This document shows positions 25,671-33,814 of a DNA stretch of 48,089 bases, piece by piece. Origin of the DNA: an uncultured Clostridia bacterium (GTDB taxonomy: Bacteria; Bacillota; Clostridia; Christensenellales; CAG-138); contig CAJOKM010000012.1 of assembly GCA_905235205.1 (NCBI GenBank), positions 1-48,089 on the forward strand. Reading direction: 5' to 3'. The position numbers and the translations under genes are program-made. Each line of letters begins with the position of its first letter. Position 1 is the stretch's first letter. A model generated the notes under the pieces. It had not been told where the DNA came from. It worked only from the letters and a program-made list of their open reading frames with translations, and searched no databases.

Positions 25671-26339
25671 ATGACACTCTTTGACAGACTCGCAGAAGAG
25701 ACAGACGAAGCCTATCGGATATTTCAGACGAAACTGGTTCCAAACATCCCGCCCGAGACCATTCTGGGCGTCAGAACACCGAAGCTGAGGGCCATCGCAA
25801 AAGAGGTGTTTGAAAGCGGAGACATGGACGCGTTTTTAAGCGATCTGCCGCACCGGTACTACGAGGAGAACCTGATCCATTTCTTTGTGCTGTCGATGAT
25901 CAAAGACTTCGACGAATGCGTACGGGGTGTGGAAGCGTTTCTGCCCTACGTCGACTGGCCGGTATCGGATCAGGCAACGCCCAAGTCGTTTCGGAAAAAT
26001 CATGAAGCACTTTTGCCGTACGTCCGTACATGGATCGCGTCGGAGCACGTCTATACCGCCAGATTCGGGATCCGCATGCTGATGAACGAATATCTGGGAG
26101 AGGATTTCCGCGAAGAGCATCTCGAACTTGTCGCTTCCAAAAGGGGCAAGGATTACTACCTCGGGATGATGGTCGCCTGGTATTTTGCGACGGCGCTTGC
26201 AAAGCGGTACGACGAGACGGTTCCGTACTTTGAAAACCGCAGGCTGGACGCATGGGTGCACAAGAAGGCGATCCAGAAAGCGGTAGAGAGTTATCGGGTA
26301 ACGGACGCGCACAAGGCGTATTTGAAGAGCCTTCGATAA
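25671..26339 (+). CDS. AlkD-like DNA alkylation repair protein
   Basis: A 222-residue all-helical HEAT-like repeat protein of the AlkC/AlkD DNA glycosylase family. Typical stretches are ILGVRTPKLRAIAKEV, HRYYEENLIHFFVLSMIKD, VDWPVSDQATPKSF, TARFGIRMLMNEYLGED and KDYYLGMMVAWYFATALAKRYD. The family removes N3- and N7-alkylated purines without base flipping. The Trp and Asp residues that contact the lesion in AlkD appear to have counterparts (VDWPVSD). It starts at ATG 25671 with GGAGG upstream and has its own promoter. Confidence 0.85.
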   Translation: MTLFDRLAEETDEAYRIFQTKLVPNIPPETILGVRTPKLRAIAKEVFESGDMDAFLSDLPHRYYEENLIHFFVLSMIKDFDECVRGVEAFLPYVDWPVSDQATPKSFRKNHEALLPYVRTWIASEHVYTARFGIRMLMNEYLGEDFREEHLELVASKRGKDYYLGMMVAWYFATALAKRYDETVPYFENRRLDAWVHKKAIQKAVESYRVTDAHKAYLKSLR

Positions 26340-26379
26340 TGATCTAACAAATCGAAGCGAACCGATAGGGAGGGACAAT

Positions 26380-26718
26380 TTGGTCGTCAACGTATACGAA
26401 CGATATTACAAAGCGAACGCCGTATTCTCCGGCGTTGCGCGCAGCGGCGCGCTGGTCATGCTGATCAGCGATTCCGAAGCCGGATATATTACCTATAAGG
26501 CGGCGGTGACGTTCTTCCCGCACAGGGACGCCGAAGACTTTGCGGTTTGCTACGATGCGTATTTCGAAACGGAACTGTACGGAGGCAGGGGCAGACGGTC
26601 AAAGAAGAAGGAAGCCGCATTTTTGGAACAGCTTCCCGAAACAATCGACCGCATCGCTGCGGAGCATAACGCCGAAGTGCTCTGGGACGAACCGCTGACC
26701 GGGGAACGGAAAGGCTGA
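26380..26718 (+). CDS. Uncharacterised conserved-looking protein
   Basis: A 112-residue protein starting with TTG, supported by GGGAGG six bases upstream. No signal peptide or membrane segment is visible. It has an alternating beta-alpha pattern, a basic patch GGRGRRSKKKE (about residues 69-79) and a C-terminal helix ETIDRIAAEHNAEVLWDE. I do not recognise a domain. It lies 40 bases after the AlkD-like gene and 19 before the PI-PLC gene on the same strand, so it may be co-transcribed. Confidence 0.6.
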   Translation: MVVNVYERYYKANAVFSGVARSGALVMLISDSEAGYITYKAAVTFFPHRDAEDFAVCYDAYFETELYGGRGRRSKKKEAAFLEQLPETIDRIAAEHNAEVLWDEPLTGERKG

Positions 26719-26737
26719 CGAAGGAAAGGAGAACAAT

Positions 26738-27739
26738 ATGAAAAAGACGCATTCAAAGGCAAAGAAACTCCTGCATCTTTTGTGGGTCGTTCCGCTGCTT
26801 CTGGTGCTTGTGATCGGCGCGCTGATGTATGTCGTTCCGGTATTTGAAACGGTCGACCGAACGCCGGTCGAAGGCTCGGCGGACTGGATGGCGGGTCTGG
26901 ACGACGCGCTCTCGCTCGGAGAGGTTGTTCTGCCCGGCACGCACGACAGCGCCACGAAGAACGTGCAGCGGGCGTTCTTCTCAAAGTGCCAATCGCTGGC
27001 GATCGGCGAACAGCTCGAGGCGGGCTACCGGTATCTTGACATCCGGCTCAGCGCGGATCGGGATCGGCTGAAACTGATGCACGGCTTTGTCAGCTGCACG
27101 ACCTCCGGCTGGCCCTGGGCGAGTACGCTGTATCTGGATGAAGTGCTCACGCAATGCTACGCGTTCCTTTCGGCGCATCCGAGCGAAGCCGTCGTGTTTG
27201 CCGTCAAACAGGAGCAGGAAAACGGACCCGTTTCAGAGTTCGAAACGCTGCTCGATCGATATCTTTCGGAGAATCCGGACGCATGGCTTTTGACCGATCA
27301 CATCCCTACCGTCGGAGAAGCGCGCGGAAAACTGGTGCTGATGCGCCGGTACGCGGATGAAGCAAACCTCGGCGCAAGGGCGGGCATTCCGCTTTTGTGG
27401 GACACGCAGAACGGTCACGACGATGTGAGCAAGACCGCCGATGTGTTCGATAACGGCGCCTATACTCTGACGGTACAGGACCGATACGAATACGACACGG
27501 AGGACAAGTGGAACGCGTTCAGAACGGGAATGGCCGCGGGTGAGATCGGGACGGACGCGGTTTCGATCCATTTCCTGTCGACCAAGGGGACGGCGGCGTA
27601 CGGACATCCGTTCGGATTCGCCAAGACGCTGAACGCGCGTCTATTAACGAGCACGAACCTGCGCGGCTGGATCATTGTTGATTTCGCATCCGCGGAGCTC
27701 GCAAGGACGATCTATCTGCAGAACGGCTTTGTACGCTGA
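26738..27739 (+). CDS. Membrane-anchored PI-PLC X-domain phospholipase-like protein
   Basis: A 333-residue protein with a single N-terminal membrane helix (about residues 11-33) and no clear signal cleavage site, then a PI-PLC X-type TIM barrel outside the cell. Catalytic-type residues are visible: His in LPGTHDSATKNV (first catalytic His), Arg/Asp in YRYLDIRLSADRD, and the second His in LKLMHGFVSC. Bacterial PI-PLCs cleave phosphatidylinositol or GPI anchors without calcium. Physiological substrates for such clostridial homologues are unknown. AGGAGA precedes the ATG. Confidence 0.85.
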   Translation: MKKTHSKAKKLLHLLWVVPLLLVLVIGALMYVVPVFETVDRTPVEGSADWMAGLDDALSLGEVVLPGTHDSATKNVQRAFFSKCQSLAIGEQLEAGYRYLDIRLSADRDRLKLMHGFVSCTTSGWPWASTLYLDEVLTQCYAFLSAHPSEAVVFAVKQEQENGPVSEFETLLDRYLSENPDAWLLTDHIPTVGEARGKLVLMRRYADEANLGARAGIPLLWDTQNGHDDVSKTADVFDNGAYTLTVQDRYEYDTEDKWNAFRTGMAAGEIGTDAVSIHFLSTKGTAAYGHPFGFAKTLNARLLTSTNLRGWIIVDFASAELARTIYLQNGFVR

Positions 27740-27758
27740 AAACGAAAGGAGTTGTCAT

Positions 27759-28205
27759 ATGAGCAAACTGCTGATTTATTATTCTCTCTCGGGAAACGGC
27801 GACGCTGTTGCCGAAACGCTGAACGCGCGCGGGTATGACGTTCGCAAGGTCGAACCCAAAAAGAAACCGCCGAAGGCATTCTTCCTGCAGATCCTTGCGG
27901 GTGGATTCGGCGCAGGAATCGGACGAAAAGAACCGCTTTCCGATTTTGATGCGGACGTCTCTGCCTACGATACGGTCGTGATCGGTTCGCCGGTGTGGAA
28001 TGGGCGTCTGTCCTGTCCGATCAATACGGTACTGGCGCAAACGGATCTTGCGGGAAAACAGCTGACGTTCGTCCTGTATTCCGGAAGCGGCGCGGCCAAA
28101 AAAGCGGAGATGCAGATCGCCGAACGGTTCCCAAAGGCCGAGATCATCCATCTCAAAGAACCGAAAACACATCCGGAACAGCTGGATCGACTTGCCGAAC
28201 TTTGA
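27759..28205 (+). CDS. Flavodoxin-like protein
   Basis: A 148-residue flavodoxin-fold protein. The FMN phosphate-binding loop is YYSLSGNGDAVAETL (about residues 7-21), and later loops are VVIGSPVWNGRLSCPINTVL and FVLYSGSGAAKKAEMQIAERFP. The domain is close to the flavodoxin_4/NADPH-dependent FMN family and probably acts as an electron carrier or FMN reductase. It begins 19 bases after the PI-PLC gene with AAAGGAG upstream. It is the last GC-rich gene before the AT-richer island. Confidence 0.82.
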   Translation: MSKLLIYYSLSGNGDAVAETLNARGYDVRKVEPKKKPPKAFFLQILAGGFGAGIGRKEPLSDFDADVSAYDTVVIGSPVWNGRLSCPINTVLAQTDLAGKQLTFVLYSGSGAAKKAEMQIAERFPKAEIIHLKEPKTHPEQLDRLAEL

Positions 28206-28352
28206 AATAACGCGCGCCTGATCTGCGCCTTCAAGGCAAAAGAGAAAAGGCAAGTCCGGATGAAAAACCAGAACATGAAGTCTTCCTTAAAATAATTAAG
28301 CTCAAATTATAGCAGATATTATAATACGAAATAATATATAACAAAAACCGTC
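28206..28352. other. AT-rich intergenic boundary of the island
   Basis: No gene is visible. Composition drops sharply around 28,280. A short inverted repeat ATATTAT / ATAATAT lies at about 28,314-28,336. A hairpin with arms CAAAAACCGTCTT / AAGGCGGTTTTTG (about 28,342-28,370) can terminate transcription from the flavodoxin side and overlaps the promoter of the next gene. Confidence 0.5.
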
Positions 28353-28382
28353 TTGACAAGGCGGTTTTTGTCATCGTACAAT
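28353..28382 (+). promoter_or_regulatory. Promoter of the first island gene, embedded in a hairpin
   Basis: TTGACA (28353-28358) is separated by 18 bases from TACAAT (28377-28382). The -35 falls in the loop/right arm of the terminator-like hairpin described for the upstream intergenic region. Confidence 0.6.
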
Positions 28383-28427
28383 ATGAGGCGAAGGGGCAAA
28401 TACACGTAAATGACATAGGAGGAAAGC

Positions 28428-30389
28428 ATGTCGAAGTTTACGAAGTTTTTGGTACCCTTTTTGTTGATTGCACTTCTTTTTGCGCAAATGCTGCCGATGC
28501 AGGCAGCCGCCGCAGACACTCTTCCCGAGATTCCACTTAGTCTGCATGGCCTTTTCAATGAAGAAGGTCGTCCGGATACCCAACATTTAATTACTATCGG
28601 AATGAAAGACAACAAAGGTTACCTTGAGTATAGAGGTAATCCTTCTCTTGAATTTAACAATGTTGTCTGCATGTTGGATCGTGAGTACAATCTCATGACC
28701 TATTACCTTGGTGAGGATAATCGTATTTATGTTGAGGATGATCAGGATCATCGGTTTGTAGAGCCGGCGTATACATTGGAAGAGCATATCGTGGATTGGG
28801 CGGCGGCGCCTATTGCTGGGCAGGTTGACAATGACTGTGCTATTGCGATCTCCAATGATTATTTCAATAATCTTGTCTTATTGAGTTTGAGCGGCGGCGT
28901 CGAAGATCGAATCATGCTTCCTTTCTATGAGGATACAGATCTTGCAGCAATTGCAGCGAGATATATCGGAGAATACGAAGCAGAATATTATATTCTTGAT
29001 CGAAGTGGTGCGATCTGGAACGTCGTAATTGAAATCAATGAGCAACTAAACAGAATGACGGTCACGAAGTGTGAGAAAGTTCTTGAGGCAGGTACCTTCG
29101 TTTCAAGTGTCAAAGGATTCTATTTTGATGGTGAACTGATTTACGGAACATTCTATACCGAAAACGGATCTGCTTTGATAGCGGTTAACCCAGATACAAA
29201 GATCGTTTACAATTATGGCGTCATCGAAGAAGGTGTATTCATTTGGGGATTGTACGAATCGGGCGAAATGGCGCCGAATTGCGATGAAGATCCTTTGCCG
29301 TACGAGTATTATATGGATACGACCTTCAACGGGTTGTACCTTAAAGAGAATCAAAGTGAAGAAGGCCTTGTCACCATTCGCACAAAAGGCATGAGACATA
29401 CCGAACAGCCTGTTGAAGTTGTCAATGATGATCTTCCTTACGACTTTGTGGATGTTATTTGCCAGCTGAATGCAGAAAATGAGATCGAGACTTATTTTAT
29501 TCGTCAGGATAGAGCTATCTTAATTGAAGATGAGCAGAACCAATCCAAATTGATTAAAATGCCGTATAAGCTTGAATCCAAGCATCTCGGTTTTGCGCCC
29601 GGACCGCTCAACTATCAGAATACAGATGGTTGGTGTGTTGGGATTAGTGATACCGGATTGGCATTGACTTTAACCAACCTCTTTACCGGGGAGGATGAAA
29701 AAGACATTGATTTGATGGGCTTACTCGGTTGGCCTGACAATGCAAGGCCGATGACTGTTGCGGCAATTGCAGCAAGGTCTCTTGTTGGCTCGGAAGCGGA
29801 GTATTACCTGCTTGACATGGATGGCATGATTTGGAGTGCTACAATCTCTTTCCCTGATTTTGAACTGATCGATTTAAAGGAGGTTGAGGACACCTGCGAA
29901 TACGCAAGCACGACTGACGGGTTCTATTTTGACGGCACCTGGTTATTCAGAACCTATTGGGATAATAACAGAAACGCATCCGTCGTTATGGCATACAACC
30001 CTGAGACCGAGGTTATTTATGATCTCGGCACAGTCGGATATGGCATGATGGTGAATTGTCTTTATGAAGCAGGCAAGATCCCGACAGCGGAGCACGCATG
30101 GCAGTTCCAGGGATTCACTTGGGAAAAGAACGATGGATACAAGGCGTATGCGATATATGAATGTCCCATTTGTTGTGAAGAGCGTCTGGTAGAAGCTGAA
30201 GTAACCAAAATCCCGACAGCCTTGCCGCAGTATAAGGCGAAGGTCACTGCAAAGAACTCGTTGGATGGAGTGGAACATACGGAAACAAAGCGTGTAACAA
30301 AATCTGAAGTTGTTGGTAAAAGTGACTTAAAGAAAGAGTTCAAGCCGGTCAAGCCGCTTGATCCGAAACCAATTACTCTGCACCCGTAA
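28428..30389 (+). CDS. Secreted protein with duplicated beta-rich domain and island-specific C-terminal domain
   Basis: A 653-residue protein starting at ATG 28428 (AGGAGG seven bases upstream) with a Sec signal ending MLPMQAAAA. Two copies of a ~270-residue unit (about 45-290 and 320-560) share CxLxxENEIxTYFxxxDR, AAIAAR, EYEAEYYxLDxxGxIW, GFYFDGxxLxxTxY and AYNPETxVxYDLG; repeated short strands suggest a propeller-like fold. The last ~95 residues (from HAWQFQGFTWEK, with CPIC and the end FKPVKPLDPKPIT) match the C-terminus of the next gene. Codon use (AAT, GAT, TAT, ATT) is unlike neighbouring genes. Function unknown. Confidence 0.8.
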   Translation: MSKFTKFLVPFLLIALLFAQMLPMQAAAADTLPEIPLSLHGLFNEEGRPDTQHLITIGMKDNKGYLEYRGNPSLEFNNVVCMLDREYNLMTYYLGEDNRIYVEDDQDHRFVEPAYTLEEHIVDWAAAPIAGQVDNDCAIAISNDYFNNLVLLSLSGGVEDRIMLPFYEDTDLAAIAARYIGEYEAEYYILDRSGAIWNVVIEINEQLNRMTVTKCEKVLEAGTFVSSVKGFYFDGELIYGTFYTENGSALIAVNPDTKIVYNYGVIEEGVFIWGLYESGEMAPNCDEDPLPYEYYMDTTFNGLYLKENQSEEGLVTIRTKGMRHTEQPVEVVNDDLPYDFVDVICQLNAENEIETYFIRQDRAILIEDEQNQSKLIKMPYKLESKHLGFAPGPLNYQNTDGWCVGISDTGLALTLTNLFTGEDEKDIDLMGLLGWPDNARPMTVAAIAARSLVGSEAEYYLLDMDGMIWSATISFPDFELIDLKEVEDTCEYASTTDGFYFDGTWLFRTYWDNNRNASVVMAYNPETEVIYDLGTVGYGMMVNCLYEAGKIPTAEHAWQFQGFTWEKNDGYKAYAIYECPICCEERLVEAEVTKIPTALPQYKAKVTAKNSLDGVEHTETKRVTKSEVVGKSDLKKEFKPVKPLDPKPITLHP

Positions 30390-30405
30390 TTATTTGATTG
30401 TTAAA

Positions 30406-30442
30406 ACACGAACGCTTACCTTTTTGGTAAGCGTTCGTGTTG
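30406..30442 (+). terminator. Long perfect hairpin after the first island gene
   Basis: 16-bp perfect inverted repeat (30406-30421 and 30427-30442) around a TTTTT loop. The downstream sequence is only moderately T-rich, so it may act as a terminator or as an mRNA-stabilising 3' structure. Confidence 0.7.
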
Positions 30443-30560
30443 TTCGTTATAGAATATTTTAGCATTTTCAAAAGTCGGAAGACATTAGTTGAAGAGTGAC
30501 ATTTCCAGTACATATCGGATTAAAATGGAAATAGGTTGGAAATAAGGAGGATTAAAGTGG

Positions 30561-32051
30561 ATGAAACGATTCATAGCCACCCTATTGGCAATGTTGCTTG
30601 CACTGCCATTTGGCTTCGCTGCCGCAGGAGCAGATGGGGAATTGCCGAAAATGCCTGAGGATATCTGGACGTAAATTAACGCATTTGAGGAATCGGAGCT
30701 GTTGGGGAAAAAGAGTGCGAAACCGACGGCAAAGGATTTTGCGAAACTGACAGATGAAGTGCAGGAGATTGTTCTTGCGCGGGACGGTTACATTGAGGGA
30801 TCTCTTGTGCGGAACGGTGATGCTCTTTTCTGGGATGGTAGCGATGGCGTTGGCTACGGATATTTACCTCATCAGAGAGAGAAGATGTATAAATCCGAAA
30901 TGATTCCTGTTTCGGAGATGGAAAATGCATCTGAACCAACTAAGTTTCGCGCAGGGAATCCGGACAGCAAAGATGTTGCGGTGTTCCAACCGTATTATGG
31001 TTTGGATTTGGACGTAACGAGCGACCGGTATGCGAATGAAGGGGAATCCATTGCGGAAACAACCGGCGGTAGGTGCTTTGTTTATCGACAGCATGACGCA
31101 ACGATCGACGCGATTTCAGATGCGCTTGAATCCTGCGGAGTTGTGTTTTTCGATTCACACGGAGAGACTGATTCTTGGTTGGACGATGCAACTTGGTATG
31201 GAGATTATACATCACATGCAAATACTTCCTATATCCGTTTGCAAAGTGGAGCTGGATTGACAGCGACGGATCAACAGACAGTCCAAGGACCTTACGGTGA
31301 ATATAAACATGCATTTTACGCCGGTTCCTACCAAAACATCCATTACTTTGATGTAGATGGTACGGCTATCGCAAACCATATGGAACAAGATGCACCGAAC
31401 AGCTTTCTTTGGATGCCAACCTGCCTCGGCATGGCCACTGACGGACTTGAGGAGCCGCTGCATGCTAAGGGCGTTGAAGTTGTTTATGGTTACTCGCAGA
31501 TTGCTTCGGTTGGCTGGGAGTTTAACGTAGAGACGGCTTTTTGGAGCGAGATAAAGAATGGAAAGACCGTTTCGGATGCTGCTCAAAACATGAAAGAAAA
31601 GTGTGGTGTTCATGATGTGCTTCCATGGGTTACTATTCCGGCATATCCGATCTTTGTTTCGTCCAAGGACGAGTATCCTGGGAAAGGAGACGTTGACGCC
31701 GAGCAGGAAGTGCATTCTGAATGGACGCTGTATCCTTCTGCACATGAGCATGAGTGGTCGTTCATGGGGTTCAAATGGGAGAGGCTAAATGGAAGCTATG
31801 CGGCTTTTGCAATGTACAAGTGCCCGGGCTGCGGTATGGAGCGCGGCGTTGAGGCGATTGTAACGAAGATCCAGACAACATTGCCGCAGTATAAGGCGAC
31901 GATCAACGCGGAGGTGTCTCTGGATGGACAGGAGCATATGGAAACGAAGCGTATGACAAAGTCAGATGCTGTTGTTCAGAATGGTTTGAAGAAGGAACTC
32001 AAGCCTGTCAAGCCACTTGATCCGAAACCCATCACTCCGCGCCTTCCGTAA
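30561..32051 (+). pseudogene. Secreted caspase-like (clan CD) peptidase-type protein interrupted by an in-frame stop
   Basis: ATG 30561 (AGGAGG upstream) opens a Sec signal peptide (MKRFIATLLAMLLALPFGFA) that runs into TAA at 30672-30674. The same frame then continues uninterrupted to 32051. The body shows a clan CD layout: a hydrophobic strand then His-Gly (GVVFFDSHGE), and a hydrophobic strand then Cys (SFLWMPTCLG), followed by GVEVVYGYSQIASVGWEFN. Counting from a possible TTG restart at 30702, these are His 153 and Cys 241. The C-terminal ~100 residues (HEWSFMGFKWER, CPGC, LKPVKPLDPKPIT) match the preceding gene. A product from the TTG would lack the signal. Confidence 0.72.
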
Positions 32052-32076
32052 TATGATGATTGATTATAACGTGGAC

Positions 32077-32110
32077 AGGAGGTAAAAAAGAAACGATTCA
32101 TAGCTATAGT
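32077..32110 (+). pseudogene. 5' stub of a third island paralogue
   Basis: AGGAGG (32077-32082) is followed by AAACGATTCATAGC (32091-32104), identical to 30564-30577 just after the start codon of the interrupted gene. The start codon is lost (AAG in place of ATG), and the frame decays after KRFIAIVKL. It looks like the remnant of a deleted or recombined third copy. Confidence 0.6.
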
Positions 32111-32202
32111 AAAACTGCGTTATGATGTATATAGTTCTCATGTCTTATTTTTCAAACTCTATTCTTTCAGAGATTCATGATCTCCTTTTTCACTATTCAA
32201 TG

Positions 32203-32233
32203 AAAAAAAGAACCCGCATGATTGCGGGTTCTT
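32203..32233 (-). terminator. Intrinsic terminator of the SH3-domain gene
   Basis: 11-bp perfect stem (AAGAACCCGCA, 32208-32218, with 32223-32233). Read on the minus strand it is followed by a run of seven T, 17 bases after the gene's stop. Confidence 0.88.
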
Positions 32234-32250
32234 GCAATTGTTTTCGCGTC

Positions 32251-33078
32251 TTAGTCCTTCGTGCCGACCTTGCCGGCGGTGACCTTTACGTACTCGGCGT
32301 ACATCCAGCCTTTCTTGCCGTCGCTGGCCTTGACATAGTACCAGTTGCCGTCCTTGGACTTATAGAAGATCGTGAGTTTTTCGTCCTTGCCGTATTCCTT
32401 GATGCACTGCGACGTCTTGGAAGCGTCCTTGCGCAGCGCGACGGAGGTCGCAATGACCTTGCCTTCCGCTTCACCCGATGTTGTGGAGCCGGAGTATTCG
32501 CCCTGGGCGATATAGTCCTTTATGATATAGCCATATTTATCGCCGCACTTCAAGAACCACCAGCCGTTCTGCTCAACGTAGAGCGTAACGCTCGTCCCCT
32601 TGGCGATCTCGGACTTGACCTTATCGTAATTCTTGCCGGGGCCTTTGCGCATATTGACCTTATCGCCGCTGACGTAGCCCTTTTTCGCATTGTTTTTCAT
32701 GGAAGAAGTCGGCTCGGTGTAGTAGGACGCAGAGGCGGACGCGGACGCGCTCGGATCGGCGGTTTCGCCGGCCTGCGGCGTATTCACGACGATGGTGCCG
32801 TCGGTGGAGGACGGATCGGCAGTGCTGTTCGGATCCGGTGTATCGAGCGGGTTCAGCGAGGGATCCGCGCTCGGTTCAATGGACTGAACAGGAGTCAATG
32901 TCGCTTCCGGCGTGTCGGATGCGGCAGGCGCGGTCGTATCGGAGGGTTTGTTCCTCGATGGATCGGACTTGCAGCTGACCGCCAGCACGATCACGACCGT
33001 AATCAGCGCGATGATCAGAACGGCGATCGCCGATAAAAACAGAATACCTGCCGGAGTGGGCTTGATTCGTTTTGCCAT
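32251..33078 (-). CDS. Membrane-anchored protein with two bacterial SH3 domains
   Basis: A 275-residue protein with one N-terminal transmembrane helix (about residues 11-34, followed by SCKSDPS), a Ser/Pro/Thr/Asp-rich extracellular spacer (about 38-125, with an SASASASAS run) and two SH3_3-like modules. The first is about 133-190 (VNMRKGPGKNYDKV...WWFLKCGDKYGYIIKDYI); the second is about 205-268 (VALRKDASKTSQCI...NWYYVKASDGKKGWMYAEYV). Such domains bind peptidoglycan peptides. The ribosome-binding site GGAAGGGG precedes the ATG. It is transcribed away from the hydrogenase operon. Confidence 0.85.
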   Translation of the reverse strand: MAKRIKPTPAGILFLSAIAVLIIALITVVIVLAVSCKSDPSRNKPSDTTAPAASDTPEATLTPVQSIEPSADPSLNPLDTPDPNSTADPSSTDGTIVVNTPQAGETADPSASASASASYYTEPTSSMKNNAKKGYVSGDKVNMRKGPGKNYDKVKSEIAKGTSVTLYVEQNGWWFLKCGDKYGYIIKDYIAQGEYSGSTTSGEAEGKVIATSVALRKDASKTSQCIKEYGKDEKLTIFYKSKDGNWYYVKASDGKKGWMYAEYVKVTAGKVGTKD

Positions 33079-33254
33079 AATAATCCCCTTCCTTTTTTAG
33101 GTATCTTTATCATACACGATTTTCATCCAAAAGAAAAGTATGCAAACACAACTTTTTTGCTAAATATTTGCGGATTTTTCATGACGAAAAAAGGGAGATG
33201 CAAAAATATAGGAAAAGATGTCGCAAAAAGATATGGAATTCACAGAGTTCATAT

Positions 33255-33262
33255 GCTATAAT
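33255..33262 (+). promoter_or_regulatory. Extended -10 promoter of the hydrogenase operon
   Basis: TATAAT (33257-33262) is preceded by TG at the extended -10 position (ATGCTATAAT). The -35 region is a poor match, which suits a regulated promoter. A small inverted repeat (TCAGGAATCTGA, about 33272-33283) lies in the leader before AAGGAGG and ATG 33301. Confidence 0.6.
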
Positions 33263-33300
33263 ACAATTCGGTCAGGAATCTGAACTTTCAAGGAGGATGT

Positions 33301-33798
33301 ATGACAAACAAGATTACTGAGATTCCGTTCCGGGGCACACCCGAACAGGAAGCCAAACTGAAGGAAGTCATTGCAGCGCACAAGGGTCATCCCGATGCAA
33401 TGATGCCGGTGCTGCAACAGGCACAGGAGATTTACGGGTATCTGCCGATCGAAGTGCAGACGATGGTCGCGGAAGGCCTGGGTGTTTCGCTGGAGCAGGT
33501 TTACGGCGTATCCACGTTCTATTCGTGGTTCACGCTCGAACCGAAGGGCGAGCACCTGATCCGTGTATGTCTGGGCACGGCGTGCTACGTCAAGGGATCC
33601 GCGGACATTCTCGCGGAGCTTGAGCGTCAGCTCGGCATCAAGGCGGGTCATACGACGAACGACGGCAAGTTCACGCTGGAAGCGACGCGCTGCCTGGGCT
33701 GCTGCGGTCTTGCGCCGGTCATGACCGTTGACGACGACGTGTTCGGACGTCTGGTTCCCGCTGACGTAAAGGGTATTTTGGAAAAGTTCCGCGACTGA
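33301..33798 (+). CDS. hydC: NuoE-like [2Fe-2S] subunit of the electron-bifurcating hydrogenase (HydC)
   Basis: A 165-residue thioredoxin-like [2Fe-2S] protein of the NuoE/HydC/HndA family. An N-terminal helical part (MMPVLQQAQEIYGYLPIEVQ, VYGVSTFYSWFTLEPKG) precedes the four cluster cysteines in VCLGTACYVKG (C-x4-C) and RCLGCCGLAPV (C-x3-C). In trimeric [FeFe]-hydrogenases it shuttles electrons next to HydB. It is the first gene of the operon; the other catalytic subunits lie 3.7 kb downstream, separated by regulatory-looking genes. Confidence 0.9.
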   Translation: MTNKITEIPFRGTPEQEAKLKEVIAAHKGHPDAMMPVLQQAQEIYGYLPIEVQTMVAEGLGVSLEQVYGVSTFYSWFTLEPKGEHLIRVCLGTACYVKGSADILAELERQLGIKAGHTTNDGKFTLEATRCLGCCGLAPVMTVDDDVFGRLVPADVKGILEKFRD

Positions 33799-33814
33799 GC
33801 GAAAGGAAACGCGT

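Noticed and set aside
30672..30674. Recoding of the in-frame stop as selenocysteine or pyrrolysine
   Set aside because: The codon is TAA, whereas those recoding systems use TGA or TAG. A mutation or restart is simpler.
28206..32250. Insertion sequence or prophage responsible for the island
   Set aside because: No transposase, integrase, tRNA attachment site or flanking target duplication could be found.
33155..33175. Possible Rex operator (TTGCTAAATATTTGC) upstream of the hydrogenase operon
   Set aside because: The left half resembles TTGTTAA but the right half matches poorly and it lies about 85 bp upstream of the -10; not strong enough to annotate.
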